Shown here piece by piece: positions 1 through 7,467 of a stretch of DNA of 8,218 bases. Each line of letters begins with the position of its first letter. Position 1 is the stretch's first letter. Origin of the DNA: an uncultured Clostridia bacterium (GTDB lineage: Bacteria; Bacillota_A; Clostridia; Christensenellales; UBA3700); NCBI GenBank assembly GCA_946545105.1, contig CAMNMY010000027.1, forward strand, positions 1 through 8,218, read 5' to 3'. Made by a program: the position numbers and the translations under genes. The notes below the pieces were generated by a model, which ran no database searches, had not been told where the DNA came from, and saw nothing but the letters and a program-made list of their open reading frames with translations.

Positions 1-1172
1 AAACCGATTTGGTTACCATATGAAGAATAACCAGCAGCAGCTGTTTGAACAATCTTTCTTTGTGGCAACTTACCCTTTATAGTTTCAGATACTGGAACTG
101 TTGGATCTGCAGCACCTGTAACACGCATAGCTGAATAAACATAAGATCTTCCAGATAGTGGGTCTCTAATAGCACCACCAATACAAGTAGCTGCGCCACC
201 GAATGGTTCAATTTCTGTTGGGTGGTTATGTGTTTCGTTTTTAAATAGTAAAAGCCATGGTTCTTTAACACCATCAACTTCAACTTCCATCTTAACTGTA
301 CAAGCATTAATTTCTTCTGATTCATCTAACTTTGTTAATTGACCAGTCTTCTTTAAATACTTAGCAGCAAGTGTGCCAATATCCATTAGGTTAATTGGCT
401 TTGTTCTGCCTAATTCGTTTCTTGTAGCGATATATTCATCGTAAGCATTTTGTAGGACTTTGTCCTCAAATTTTACAGAATCAATAGTTGTTAAGAATGT
501 TGTATGTCTACAGTGATCTGACCAATATGTATCAATCATCTTAATCTCTGTAATAGTTGGATCTCTATCTTCAGATTGGAAATACTTTTGGCAGAATTTG
601 ATATCATCAAAATCCATAGCTAAGCCTTGTTCTTGAATAAATTGTCTTAATAGCTCATCATCATACTTTGTAAATCCAAGTAATGTCTTAACTGTTGTTG
701 GAATACTATATTCAACCTTTAATGTATCTGGAACTTCTAGGTCAGCTTCTCTTGATTCAACTGGGTTAATAACGTACTTCTTTATAGCGTCAATATCCTT
801 TTGAGATAACTTACCGCTTAAAACGTAAACTCTTGCAGTTTTAATAATTGGTCTTTCACCACAAGTGATGATTTGTACGCATTGGCTTGCTGAATCTGCA
901 CGTTGATCATATTGACCAGGTAGATATTCAACAGCAAATACTACATCGCCAGTTGGAATATTGTAAGATAGAATATCTAATTGTGGTTCAGATAGAACTG
1001 TTCTTGAGATATCTGAAAATACATCAACATTGATATCTTCAACATCATATCTGTTAAGAATTCTAACTCCTTCTAGATTATTAATTCCTAGTAAATTCTT
1101 TAATTCGTTAAATAGAGCTTTAGCTTCATTTGCTAGTTCTTCTCTCTTTTCAACATATACGCGATAAACCAT
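1..1172 (-). CDS. purL: Phosphoribosylformylglycinamidine synthase, large single-chain type, 5' part only
   Basis: The reading frame is open from ATG at 1172 to the left edge: 390 codons plus two bases, with no stop, so the 3' part lies outside. It should convert FGAR, glutamine and ATP to FGAM, step 4 of cytosolic purine synthesis. The first ~210 residues (beginning MVYRVYVEKR) match the N-terminal and linker domains of large PurL. The motif TYWSDHCRHTTF is at 215-226, where small PurL has SEHCSYK near its N-terminus. KNETHNHPTEIEPFGGA at 311-327, IRDPLSGR at 335-342 and GYSSYGNQIG at 381-390 belong to the first synthetase (AIRS-like) half. In this class the glutaminase domain is fused at the C-terminus, so separate purS and purQ are not expected; that part is unseen. 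The ATG overlaps the purD TAA by one base (TAATG), and GGAGG lies 7 bases upstream inside purD, indicating translational coupling. Confidence 0.96.
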   Translation of the reverse strand, partial: MVYRVYVEKREELANEAKALFNELKNLLGINNLEGVRILNRYDVEDINVDVFSDISRTVLSEPQLDILSYNIPTGDVVFAVEYLPGQYDQRADSASQCVQIITCGERPIIKTARVYVLSGKLSQKDIDAIKKYVINPVESREADLEVPDTLKVEYSIPTTVKTLLGFTKYDDELLRQFIQEQGLAMDFDDIKFCQKYFQSEDRDPTITEIKMIDTYWSDHCRHTTFLTTIDSVKFEDKVLQNAYDEYIATRNELGRTKPINLMDIGTLAAKYLKKTGQLTKLDESEEINACTVKMEVEVDGVKEPWLLLFKNETHNHPTEIEPFGGAATCIGGAIRDPLSGRSYVYSAMRVTGAADPTVPVSETIKGKLPQRKIVQTAAAGYSSYGNQIG

Positions 1173-2443
1173 TATTTAACCTCCGCTAAAAGCGCACGCT
1201 TTCCAATATCTTTTCTAAAATATGCATTATCAAAATTAACCAAATTTGTTAACTTGTATGCGTTTTCTATTGCTTCTTTCAAAGAATTGCCAATATCTAC
1301 AACGCCTAAAACACGGCCTCCAGATGTTACCATCTCGCCTTTATCGTTTAAGCTTGCACCAGCAACGTAAACTTTGTTTTCAATAGATTTGTCTATAGTT
1401 ATTTTATAACCTTTTTCATAATGTTGTGGATATCCATTTGAAGCCATAACTACACAACAAGCATATTCATCTTTAAATTTAACATCAACATCGGCTAATC
1501 TACCTTCTGTAGTTGCCTTCATGATTGTAAATAAATCTGAATCTAGAAGTGGTAGAACAACTTGAGTTTCTGGATCACCAAATCTACAGTTATATTCTAT
1601 AACTTTTGGACCATCCTTTGTTATCATAAGTCCAAAGTATAGACAACCCTTGAATGTTCTTCCTTCTTTATTCATAGCATTGATTGTTGGTAAGAAAATC
1701 TTATCCATACAAACCTTTGCAATATCCTCTGTATAATATGGGTTTGGAGCGATTGTTCCCATACCACCTGTGTTTAGACCTTCATCGTTATCATGAGCAC
1801 GCTTGTGGTCCATTGAAGAAACCATCGGTTTTACAACCTTACCATCAGTAAAAGATAATACAGATACTTCTGGTCCTTCTAAGAATTCTTCAATAACAAT
1901 CTTATCTCCACTCTTGCCAAAGACTTTGTCTTCCATCATAGACTTAACGGCATCTTTAGCTTCTTTGATTGTTTGAGCAATAATAACACCCTTACCAAGA
2001 GCTAAACCATCTGCCTTTACAACGATAGGAGCACTTTGTGTATCCAAATACTTTAAAGCTTCGTCCTCGTTTGTAAATGTCTCATACTTAGCTGTAGGAA
2101 TGTTGTATTTCTTCATTAAATCCTTTGAGAAAGCTTTACTTCCTTCAATGATTGCTGCAGCCTTTGTTGGACCAAAGCAAGGGATTCCTTTTTCATTTAA
2201 TAAATCAACTAATCCTAAAACTAGTGGATCATCTGGAGCTACAACTGCGTAATCAATTTTATTGGCTACTGCAAATTCAACAATCTTATCTAGATCCTTT
2301 GCACCAATATTTACACATGTTGCATCGTTTGCAATACCGCCGTTTCCTGGTAATGCAAAAATCTCCTCGATATCCTTATTCTTCTTTAATGATTTAATGA
2401 TAGCGTGTTCTCTACCGCCACCGCCTACAACTAATAACTTCAT
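1172..2443 (-). CDS. purD: Phosphoribosylamine-glycine ligase (GAR synthetase)
   Basis: This 423-residue enzyme is of normal family length. It joins 5-phosphoribosylamine to glycine with ATP (step 2), taking the unstable product of PurF. The N-terminal Rossmann-like segment opens with MKLLVVGGGGREHA (1-14). The ATP-grasp fold covers roughly 100-315: VVKADGLALGKGV at 141-153, VIEEFLEGPEVSV at 183-195, NTGGMG at 224-229, and the metal and substrate loop EYNCRFGDPETQ at 283-294. A C-terminal domain follows, with SGGRVLGV at 374-381. The segment APDDPLVLG (69-77) and VAGAS (360-364, where many PurD have HAGT) are variants I associate with Clostridia. The start is supported by GAGGT 4 bases before ATG, just past the TGA of the transformylase gene (12-base gap). 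It ends in TAATG, overlapping purL by one base. Confidence 0.97.
   Translation of the reverse strand: MKLLVVGGGGREHAIIKSLKKNKDIEEIFALPGNGGIANDATCVNIGAKDLDKIVEFAVANKIDYAVVAPDDPLVLGLVDLLNEKGIPCFGPTKAAAIIEGSKAFSKDLMKKYNIPTAKYETFTNEDEALKYLDTQSAPIVVKADGLALGKGVIIAQTIKEAKDAVKSMMEDKVFGKSGDKIVIEEFLEGPEVSVLSFTDGKVVKPMVSSMDHKRAHDNDEGLNTGGMGTIAPNPYYTEDIAKVCMDKIFLPTINAMNKEGRTFKGCLYFGLMITKDGPKVIEYNCRFGDPETQVVLPLLDSDLFTIMKATTEGRLADVDVKFKDEYACCVVMASNGYPQHYEKGYKITIDKSIENKVYVAGASLNDKGEMVTSGGRVLGVVDIGNSLKEAIENAYKLTNLVNFDNAYFRKDIGKRALLAEVK
1180..1184 (-). promoter_or_regulatory. Ribosome binding site of purL
   Basis: GGAGG on the minus strand ends 7 bases before the purL ATG and lies within the last codons of purD. 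It fixes the start of purL although the gene runs off the window. Confidence 0.8.
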
Positions 2444-2455
2444 TTTTACCTCAAA

Positions 2456-3643
2456 TCAATGGTGGAATAATCTCATTCCTGTGAATGCCATAACCATATC
2501 GTGGTTATTTGCTGCTTCAATTACTAAATCGTCTCTTGTTGAACCACCTGGTTCTACAACATATTTAACACCGCTCTTTGCAGCTTTTTCAATGTTATCA
2601 CTAAATGGGAAGAATGCATCTGAACCGATTGTTACGCCTGTAATAGTCTTTAGGTATGCATCCTTTTCTTCACGTGTGAAGATTTCTGGTTTAACTTTGA
2701 AATACTTTTGCCATACATCATCACCGCAAACATCCATATAATCATAATCTGAAAGATAGATATCAATAATGTTATTCATATCTGGTCTTCCGATACCATC
2801 TGCGAATTGAAGGTTTAAAACCTTTTCTGATTGTCTTAAGTGCCATAGATCAGCCTTTGATGCAGCCAATCTTGTGCAGTGGATTCTAGATTGTTGTCCA
2901 GCACCTACACCGATTGCTTGGCCATCTTCTGCAAAACAAACAGAATTTGATTGTGTATATTTTAGAGTGATTAAAGCAATAATCATATCGATTGCTTTAT
3001 CCTCTGGCAAGTCTTTATTTTTTGTAACAATATTTGTTAATAAAGATTTATCAATTTTATAGTTATTTCTTCCTTGTTCAAAAGTGATTCCATAAACTTG
3101 CTTTCTTTCAATTTCTTCTGGAACATAGTTAGGATCTATCTTAACGATGTTATATAGGCCCTTCTTTTTGTTCTTTAGAATTTCTAAAGCCTTATCTGAA
3201 TATGCTGGAGCGATAATACCATCTGATACTTCTCTTGCGATAATCTTTGCTGTAACTTCATCGCATTCATCAGAAAGAGCAATCCAATCTCCAAATGAAG
3301 ACATTCTATCTGTTCCTCTAGCTCTTGCATAAGCGCAAGCAAGCATAGAATCGTCAAGGCCTTCGATATCATCAACAAAGCAAGCCTTCTTTAACTTTTC
3401 TGACATTGGCTTACCAACTGCAGCTGATGTTGGAGATACGTGCTTGAATGATGTAGCAGCACACATACCTGTAGCTTCTTTTAATTCCTTTACTAATTGA
3501 TAAGAATTAAATGCATCAAGGAAGTTAATATATCCTGGTCTTCCATTTAATACTTCGATTGGCAAATCTGTGCCATTAGCCATAAAAATACGAGCTGGTT
3601 TTTGGTTTGGATTACAACCATACTTTAATTGAAATTCGTTCAT
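2456..3643 (-). CDS. purH: Stand-alone AICAR transformylase (AICARFT domain of PurH, ATIC-like)
   Basis: It should transfer formyl from 10-formyltetrahydrofolate to AICAR, giving FAICAR (step 9). The protein has 395 residues and starts directly at the transformylase domain (LKYGCNPNQK, 6-15). The ~200-residue MGS-like IMP cyclohydrolase domain of bifunctional PurH is absent. Compared from memory with human ATIC, it corresponds to about residues 200-592. The catalytic Lys-His pair is K67-H68 (FKHVSP; human K266-H267). Also present are RGTDRMSSFGD from 109, KNKDLPE from 208, QSNSVCF with N233 (human N431), GAGQQSRIHCTR at 247-258, SDAFFPFSDN with D349 (human D546), and the terminal RLFHH. The neighbouring upstream gene encodes a PurO-type cyclohydrolase that can supply the missing step. 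ATG at 3643 is preferred over an in-frame GTG at 3652, because the GTG lies inside the ribosome binding site. The stop is TGA. Some authors name the split transformylase purH1 or purV. Confidence 0.95.
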   Translation of the reverse strand: MNEFQLKYGCNPNQKPARIFMANGTDLPIEVLNGRPGYINFLDAFNSYQLVKELKEATGMCAATSFKHVSPTSAAVGKPMSEKLKKACFVDDIEGLDDSMLACAYARARGTDRMSSFGDWIALSDECDEVTAKIIAREVSDGIIAPAYSDKALEILKNKKKGLYNIVKIDPNYVPEEIERKQVYGITFEQGRNNYKIDKSLLTNIVTKNKDLPEDKAIDMIIALITLKYTQSNSVCFAEDGQAIGVGAGQQSRIHCTRLAASKADLWHLRQSEKVLNLQFADGIGRPDMNNIIDIYLSDYDYMDVCGDDVWQKYFKVKPEIFTREEKDAYLKTITGVTIGSDAFFPFSDNIEKAAKSGVKYVVEPGGSTRDDLVIEAANNHDMVMAFTGMRLFHH

Positions 3644-3648
3644 ATATA

Positions 3649-3654
3649 TCACCT
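3649..3654 (-). promoter_or_regulatory. Ribosome binding site deciding the AICAR transformylase start
   Basis: AGGTGA lies 5 bases before ATG at 3643. The longer reading (GTG at 3652, adding three residues) would begin inside this site and has no purine-rich site of its own upstream, so ATG is the likely start. Confidence 0.75.
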
Positions 3655-3657
3655 AAA

Positions 3658-4374
3658 TTATTTATTTTTGTTTATTAATCTATTTTGGATTTTGCCTGTA
3701 GCTAAATCGATATATCTTACATATAAAGATATCTTATTGTTTTCATCTAGAGCTTCCCATACATCGTTTGTGAATGCATCAATATCATTTGGGATTTGAA
3801 TTCTTTCTGGCTCACCTTGGAATGTTGGGATTGGATTACCATCACATACATAAGTATGAATGAAATGTCCAAGACCTTTGATTGGCTCATAATCAAATGT
3901 ATATCTATTACATGTGCTACCTTGAGCATCAGCACTCTTTAGAATGCTCATTTCATAAGAATAATCACCATTTAAGTGTAGAATTGCGCTGATTCTTGGT
4001 GTTAGGTTTGGAGCATCTGGTTCAAACTTTCTTGACTTTAAAGATTGAGCAAATGTTAAACCCTTATTGATTCCATCTACGATAGTATCTGTTTGATCAC
4101 CATTAGTTACAACTAAATCACCTTTAACATTTCTAATTGCAGCATAAATGATTAAACTTGGATCTTCTACTTTAGAAGCATCAAATGGCTTTGTGAAAAC
4201 TTCGCCATTTACTTCTTCGAAGATTCTATTTCTAGAGTTAGCAGATCTTCCCATAATAAAATATGCTGTAACTGCGCTCTTTCCATCTTCAGATAGACCA
4301 GCAATAACGCCTCTACCTACATATGAATTACCTTTTATTAAACTTTTAATATCATTAATTTTATAAATTTCCAT
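3658..4374 (-). CDS. purO: IMP cyclohydrolase, archaeal PurO type
   Basis: It is predicted to close FAICAR to IMP, the last step of the pathway, in place of the cyclohydrolase domain of PurH. The 238-residue protein matches the PurO family (Pfam IMP_cyclohyd) in the order of its motifs: YVGRG at 18-22 (archaeal YxGR), AYFIMGRSANSRNR at 37-50 (archaeal AYRVSSRSFPNR-like, holding the probable active-site arginines R43 and R48), SLIIYAAIR at 73-81, VVTNGDQTD at 88-96 and TPRISA at 125-130. It is longer than archaeal PurO (about 200 residues), with roughly 17 extra N-terminal residues and a longer C-terminal half. No signal or membrane segment is seen. AAAGGTG sits 5 bases before the ATG, inside the purN tail; the intergenic gap is only 2 bases. 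The position immediately before a transformylase that lacks the cyclohydrolase domain supports the assignment. The match is from memory, not a search. Confidence 0.88.
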   Translation of the reverse strand: MEIYKINDIKSLIKGNSYVGRGVIAGLSEDGKSAVTAYFIMGRSANSRNRIFEEVNGEVFTKPFDASKVEDPSLIIYAAIRNVKGDLVVTNGDQTDTIVDGINKGLTFAQSLKSRKFEPDAPNLTPRISAILHLNGDYSYEMSILKSADAQGSTCNRYTFDYEPIKGLGHFIHTYVCDGNPIPTFQGEPERIQIPNDIDAFTNDVWEALDENNKISLYVRYIDLATGKIQNRLINKNK

Positions 4375-4376
4375 TT

Positions 4377-4988
4377 TTACACCTTTAATAGTTTTTCACA
4401 TACGATTTGTGTAGCCTTTGGTAAGATTATCCATTCAGCTTCTACCATAACTCTCTTTTGTAGAACTTCTGGAGTATCTCCTTCTTTAATTTCAACAGCC
4501 TTTTGAAGTATGATTTGTCCACCATCTGGAATTTCATTTACAAAATGAACTGTAGCACCAGTTACTTTAACTCCATAAGCTAGAGCTGCTTCATGAACTT
4601 TTAAACCATAAAATCCTTTTCCGCAGAAAGATGGAATCAATGATGGATGTACATTAATAATTCTCTTTTCAAATCTTTTTGTGAATTTTTCGCTCAATAT
4701 TGACATGAAACCTGCAAGAACAATAAGTTCGATGTTTCTATCTTCAAGCGCTTTAATTAACGCATCTTCAAATGCTTCTTGAGAGCCGAGCTCTTTTTTA
4801 GTAATAACTGTAGATTCAATACCTGCATTTTTTGCACGCTCTAATGCATAAGCATTAGGATTGTTTGAAACTACAAGCTTTATAGAACCACTCGAAATAA
4901 TGCCTGCTTTTTCAGCATCAATAAGGGCTTGCAAATTTGTGCCGCCCCCTGATACTAATACAGCAATGTTAATCTTTCTATCTAGCAT
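4377..4988 (-). CDS. purN: Phosphoribosylglycinamide formyltransferase, folate-dependent
   Basis: This 203-residue GAR transformylase takes formyl from 10-formyltetrahydrofolate to make FGAR (step 3). The phosphate-binding loop is VSGGGTNLQ (12-20). The catalytic triad of the family is intact: N112 and H114 in INVHPS (111-116), and D155 in IPDGG (153-157). FMSILS at 94-99 and GATVHFV at 144-150 also fit. The folate-side loop reads [14 protein letters not shown] (120-133) instead of the common FPGLHTHEQ, and near the C-terminus EAEWIILP (183-190) replaces the usual EHxxYP. I associate both with clostridial PurN. ATG overlaps the purM end by 7 bases (ATGCTAG), and GGAG lies 7 bases upstream within purM, so the two are probably translated in a coupled way. 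The stop is TAA. Confidence 0.96.
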   Translation of the reverse strand: MLDRKINIAVLVSGGGTNLQALIDAEKAGIISSGSIKLVVSNNPNAYALERAKNAGIESTVITKKELGSQEAFEDALIKALEDRNIELIVLAGFMSILSEKFTKRFEKRIINVHPSLIPSFCGKGFYGLKVHEAALAYGVKVTGATVHFVNEIPDGGQIILQKAVEIKEGDTPEVLQKRVMVEAEWIILPKATQIVCEKLLKV

Positions 4989-6022
4989 AGGATAACTCCA
5001 TCTTCAGATTTAACAATTTCACCGATAACATAAGCATCTTCGCCGTTTGCCTTTAAGATTTCTAATGCCTTATTTACATCAGCCTTATCTACAACAACAC
5101 TCATACCAACGCCCATGTTAAATGTGTTGAACATATCTCTTTCATCAATTTTTCCTGTCTTTTGGATTAACTTGAAGATTGGAAGAATCTTAACATCTTC
5201 CTTCTTAATCTTTACGCCTAATCCCTTTGGAATTGATCTTGGCATGTTTTCATAGAAACCACCGCCAGTAATATGAGATACACCCTTAACCTTTACTTCT
5301 TTAAATAAAGCAAGCATTGGTTTTACATAAATCTTTGTAGGAGTTAATAATGTTTCTCCTAAAGACTTACCACCCAAATCTGCAACTGGAGCTTTAATAT
5401 CAATATTTTCTACATCAAATACCTTTCTAACTAATGAGAAACCATTTGAATGAACACCAGATGATGGAAGAGCAATCATAACATCTCCTTCCTTCATTGA
5501 TGATTTATCTATAACATCTTTCTTATCTACGATACCTACAGAGAAACCTGCTAAATCGTACTCATCAATTGGATAGAAACCTGGCATTTCTGCAGTTTCA
5601 CCACCGATTAAAGCACTTCCTGATTGAACACAACCATCAGCTACACCCTTTACAATATCTGCAATCTTTTCTGGAACGTTCTTTCCACAAGCAATGTAAT
5701 CTAGGAAGAACAATGGCTTTGCGCCGCAGCAGATTACATCATTAACGCACATAGCAACGCAATCAATACCAACGCTGTCATGCTTGTCCATTAAAAATGC
5801 CATCTTTAGTTTTGTTCCAACACCATCTGTTCCTGAAACCAAAATTGGATGTTCATAACCTTTAAGATCTAATTCAAATAGGCCACCGAATCCACCAATA
5901 TCTGAAGCCTTAGTATTTAACATTGTCTTTGCAATATGAGCCTTCATTAATTCAACTGCCTTGTAACCAGCTGTAATGTCAACTCCTGCCTTTTTATAAC
6001 TTTCTGAAAAACTCTTTTCCAT
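4982..6022 (-). CDS. purM: Phosphoribosylformylglycinamidine cyclo-ligase (AIR synthetase)
   Basis: This 346-residue enzyme closes FGAM to AIR with ATP (step 5). The length is normal for the family. The AIRS N-terminal domain shows SGTDGVGTK at 63-71 (ATP and phosphate loop), [17 protein letters not shown] at 93-109 and [11 protein letters not shown] at 140-150. The C-terminal domain shows SSGVHSNG at 187-194, [10 protein letters not shown] at 250-259 and [11 protein letters not shown] at 297-307. The ribosome binding site AGGTGG overlaps the TAG stop of purF and lies 3 bases from the ATG; the gap to purF is 7 bases. The 3' end overlaps the start of purN by 7 bases and the gene ends in TAG. 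The C-terminal tail is short (GVILC). Confidence 0.97.
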   Translation of the reverse strand: MEKSFSESYKKAGVDITAGYKAVELMKAHIAKTMLNTKASDIGGFGGLFELDLKGYEHPILVSGTDGVGTKLKMAFLMDKHDSVGIDCVAMCVNDVICCGAKPLFFLDYIACGKNVPEKIADIVKGVADGCVQSGSALIGGETAEMPGFYPIDEYDLAGFSVGIVDKKDVIDKSSMKEGDVMIALPSSGVHSNGFSLVRKVFDVENIDIKAPVADLGGKSLGETLLTPTKIYVKPMLALFKEVKVKGVSHITGGGFYENMPRSIPKGLGVKIKKEDVKILPIFKLIQKTGKIDERDMFNTFNMGVGMSVVVDKADVNKALEILKANGEDAYVIGEIVKSEDGVILC

Positions 6023-6029
6023 ATTCCAC

Positions 6030-7463
6030 CTATTTATTCTTTTTATCGCTTATTTTGCATTCAAATCTATTCTTTGCTTTTAGTAATGGCTCAACTGTTG
6101 GATAATTACCATCAAAGCAAGCTACACAGAATTCATCTGGGTTGTTACCGCCAATTCTCTTTGCTTGTTCTATTGTTAAGAATCCAAGAGAATCTACACC
6201 AATAATTTCCTTCATCTCTTCCATTGTATGTTGTACAGCGATTAAGTGATCTCTTGAATCGATATCTGTACCATAGTAGCAAGGATTTAAGAATTGAGGA
6301 GCTGAAGATAAGAAGTGAACTTCTTTTGCGCCAGCATCTTTTAGAAGATTAACGATTCTAGCAGATGTTGTTCCACGAACGATTGAGTCATCAACTAATA
6401 CAACTCTCTTTCCATCAACAACACTCTTAACAACATTAAGTTTAATTCTTACTCTTTCTTCTCTATGCTTTTGAGAAGGAGCGATGAATGTTCTTCCAAT
6501 ATACTTATTCTTAATGAATCCAATACCATAAGGAATACCTGATGCTTGAGCATAACCGATAGCAGCATCCAAACCTGAATCTGGAACACCAATTACTACA
6601 TCAGCGTCAATCTTATAATTTTCTGCTAAGAATTCGCCTGCCTTTCTTCTTGCATCGTGAACGAATGTTCCATCGATTTCAGAATCTGGTCTAGCAAAAT
6701 ATAAATATTCAAATACGCAGAAAGATTTCTTTGCTTTGATTTTGCTTTGGTAGCTCTTAACACCATATTTAGAAAATACGATAACTTCTCCAGGATTTAC
6801 TTCTCTAATCTTCTTTGCACCAACTGCATCTAATGCGCAGCTTTCAGAAGCAACTACATAAGAGCCATCTTCTTTTTGACCATAGCAAAGAGGTCTAAAT
6901 CCATGTTTATCTCTAACAGCGATAAGCTTTGATGGAGACATAACCACCAATGAAAAAGCACCTTCAAGTTTATCCATAGCACTTAAAATAGCTTCTTCAA
7001 TAGAATCGCTTGTAATTCTTTCCTTAATGATTAAGTAAGAGATAACTTCAGTATCTGAAGTTGTGTGGAAAATACTACCTTCGCTTTCAAGCGCATCTCT
7101 TAATTCTGCTGAATTAACAAGATTACCATTATGAGCAATAGCAATATTTCCTTTTAAGTGATTTACTACAAGTGGTTGTGCATTTTCTCTTCCGCATGTT
7201 CCTGTTGTAGCATATCTAACGTGTCCAACAGCGATATTGCCTTCACCTAAAGAAGCTAGTTTATCTGCTGTAAATACATCATTTACTAAACCTACATCTT
7301 TATATGATGAGAATACACCATCATCATTTACAACGATACCGGCTGATTCTTGACCTCTATGTTGTAATGAGAATAAAGCATAATAAGTTGTTGATGCTAA
7401 ATCTTCTTTATTTGGTGAGAAAATACCAAAAATACCACATTCTTCGTGAATTGAATCAAACAT
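6030..7463 (-). CDS. purF: Amidophosphoribosyltransferase (glutamine PRPP amidotransferase), Fe-S type
   Basis: It catalyses the committed first step: PRPP plus glutamine gives 5-phosphoribosylamine. The N-terminal Ntn glutaminase domain (9 to ~235) starts at Cys9 in EECGIFGIF. The preceding eight residues would be a propeptide removed to free the cysteine, as in the Bacillus subtilis enzyme. QHRGQES (34-40), HVRYATTG (81-88), HNGN (111-114) and SDTEV (136-140) are glutaminase-site motifs. The phosphoribosyltransferase domain has GVPDSG at 292-297 and the PRPP loop [14 protein letters not shown] at 354-367. C249, C395, C446 and C449 sit where the 4Fe-4S ligands of the Bacillus enzyme lie, so an oxygen-sensitive cluster is likely. 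AGGAGA lies 8 bases before ATG, inside the purC 3' end; the gap is 4 bases. The stop is TAG. Feedback control by purine nucleotides is known for the family, not shown here. Confidence 0.98.
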   Translation of the reverse strand: MFDSIHEECGIFGIFSPNKEDLASTTYYALFSLQHRGQESAGIVVNDDGVFSSYKDVGLVNDVFTADKLASLGEGNIAVGHVRYATTGTCGRENAQPLVVNHLKGNIAIAHNGNLVNSAELRDALESEGSIFHTTSDTEVISYLIIKERITSDSIEEAILSAMDKLEGAFSLVVMSPSKLIAVRDKHGFRPLCYGQKEDGSYVVASESCALDAVGAKKIREVNPGEVIVFSKYGVKSYQSKIKAKKSFCVFEYLYFARPDSEIDGTFVHDARRKAGEFLAENYKIDADVVIGVPDSGLDAAIGYAQASGIPYGIGFIKNKYIGRTFIAPSQKHREERVRIKLNVVKSVVDGKRVVLVDDSIVRGTTSARIVNLLKDAGAKEVHFLSSAPQFLNPCYYGTDIDSRDHLIAVQHTMEEMKEIIGVDSLGFLTIEQAKRIGGNNPDEFCVACFDGNYPTVEPLLKAKNRFECKISDKKNK

Positions 7464-7467
7464 ATAA

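Noticed and set aside
77..325. 82-codon minus-strand open frame inside purL
   Set aside because: It is out of frame with purL, whose conserved motifs KNETHNHP and IRDPLSGR are encoded over the same bases; the translation is low-complexity and Leu/Gln-rich.
2262..2741. 159-codon plus-strand open frame across the purD / transformylase junction
   Set aside because: It runs antisense to two well-conserved genes, has no ribosome binding site or family resemblance, and its codons mirror the minus-strand genes.
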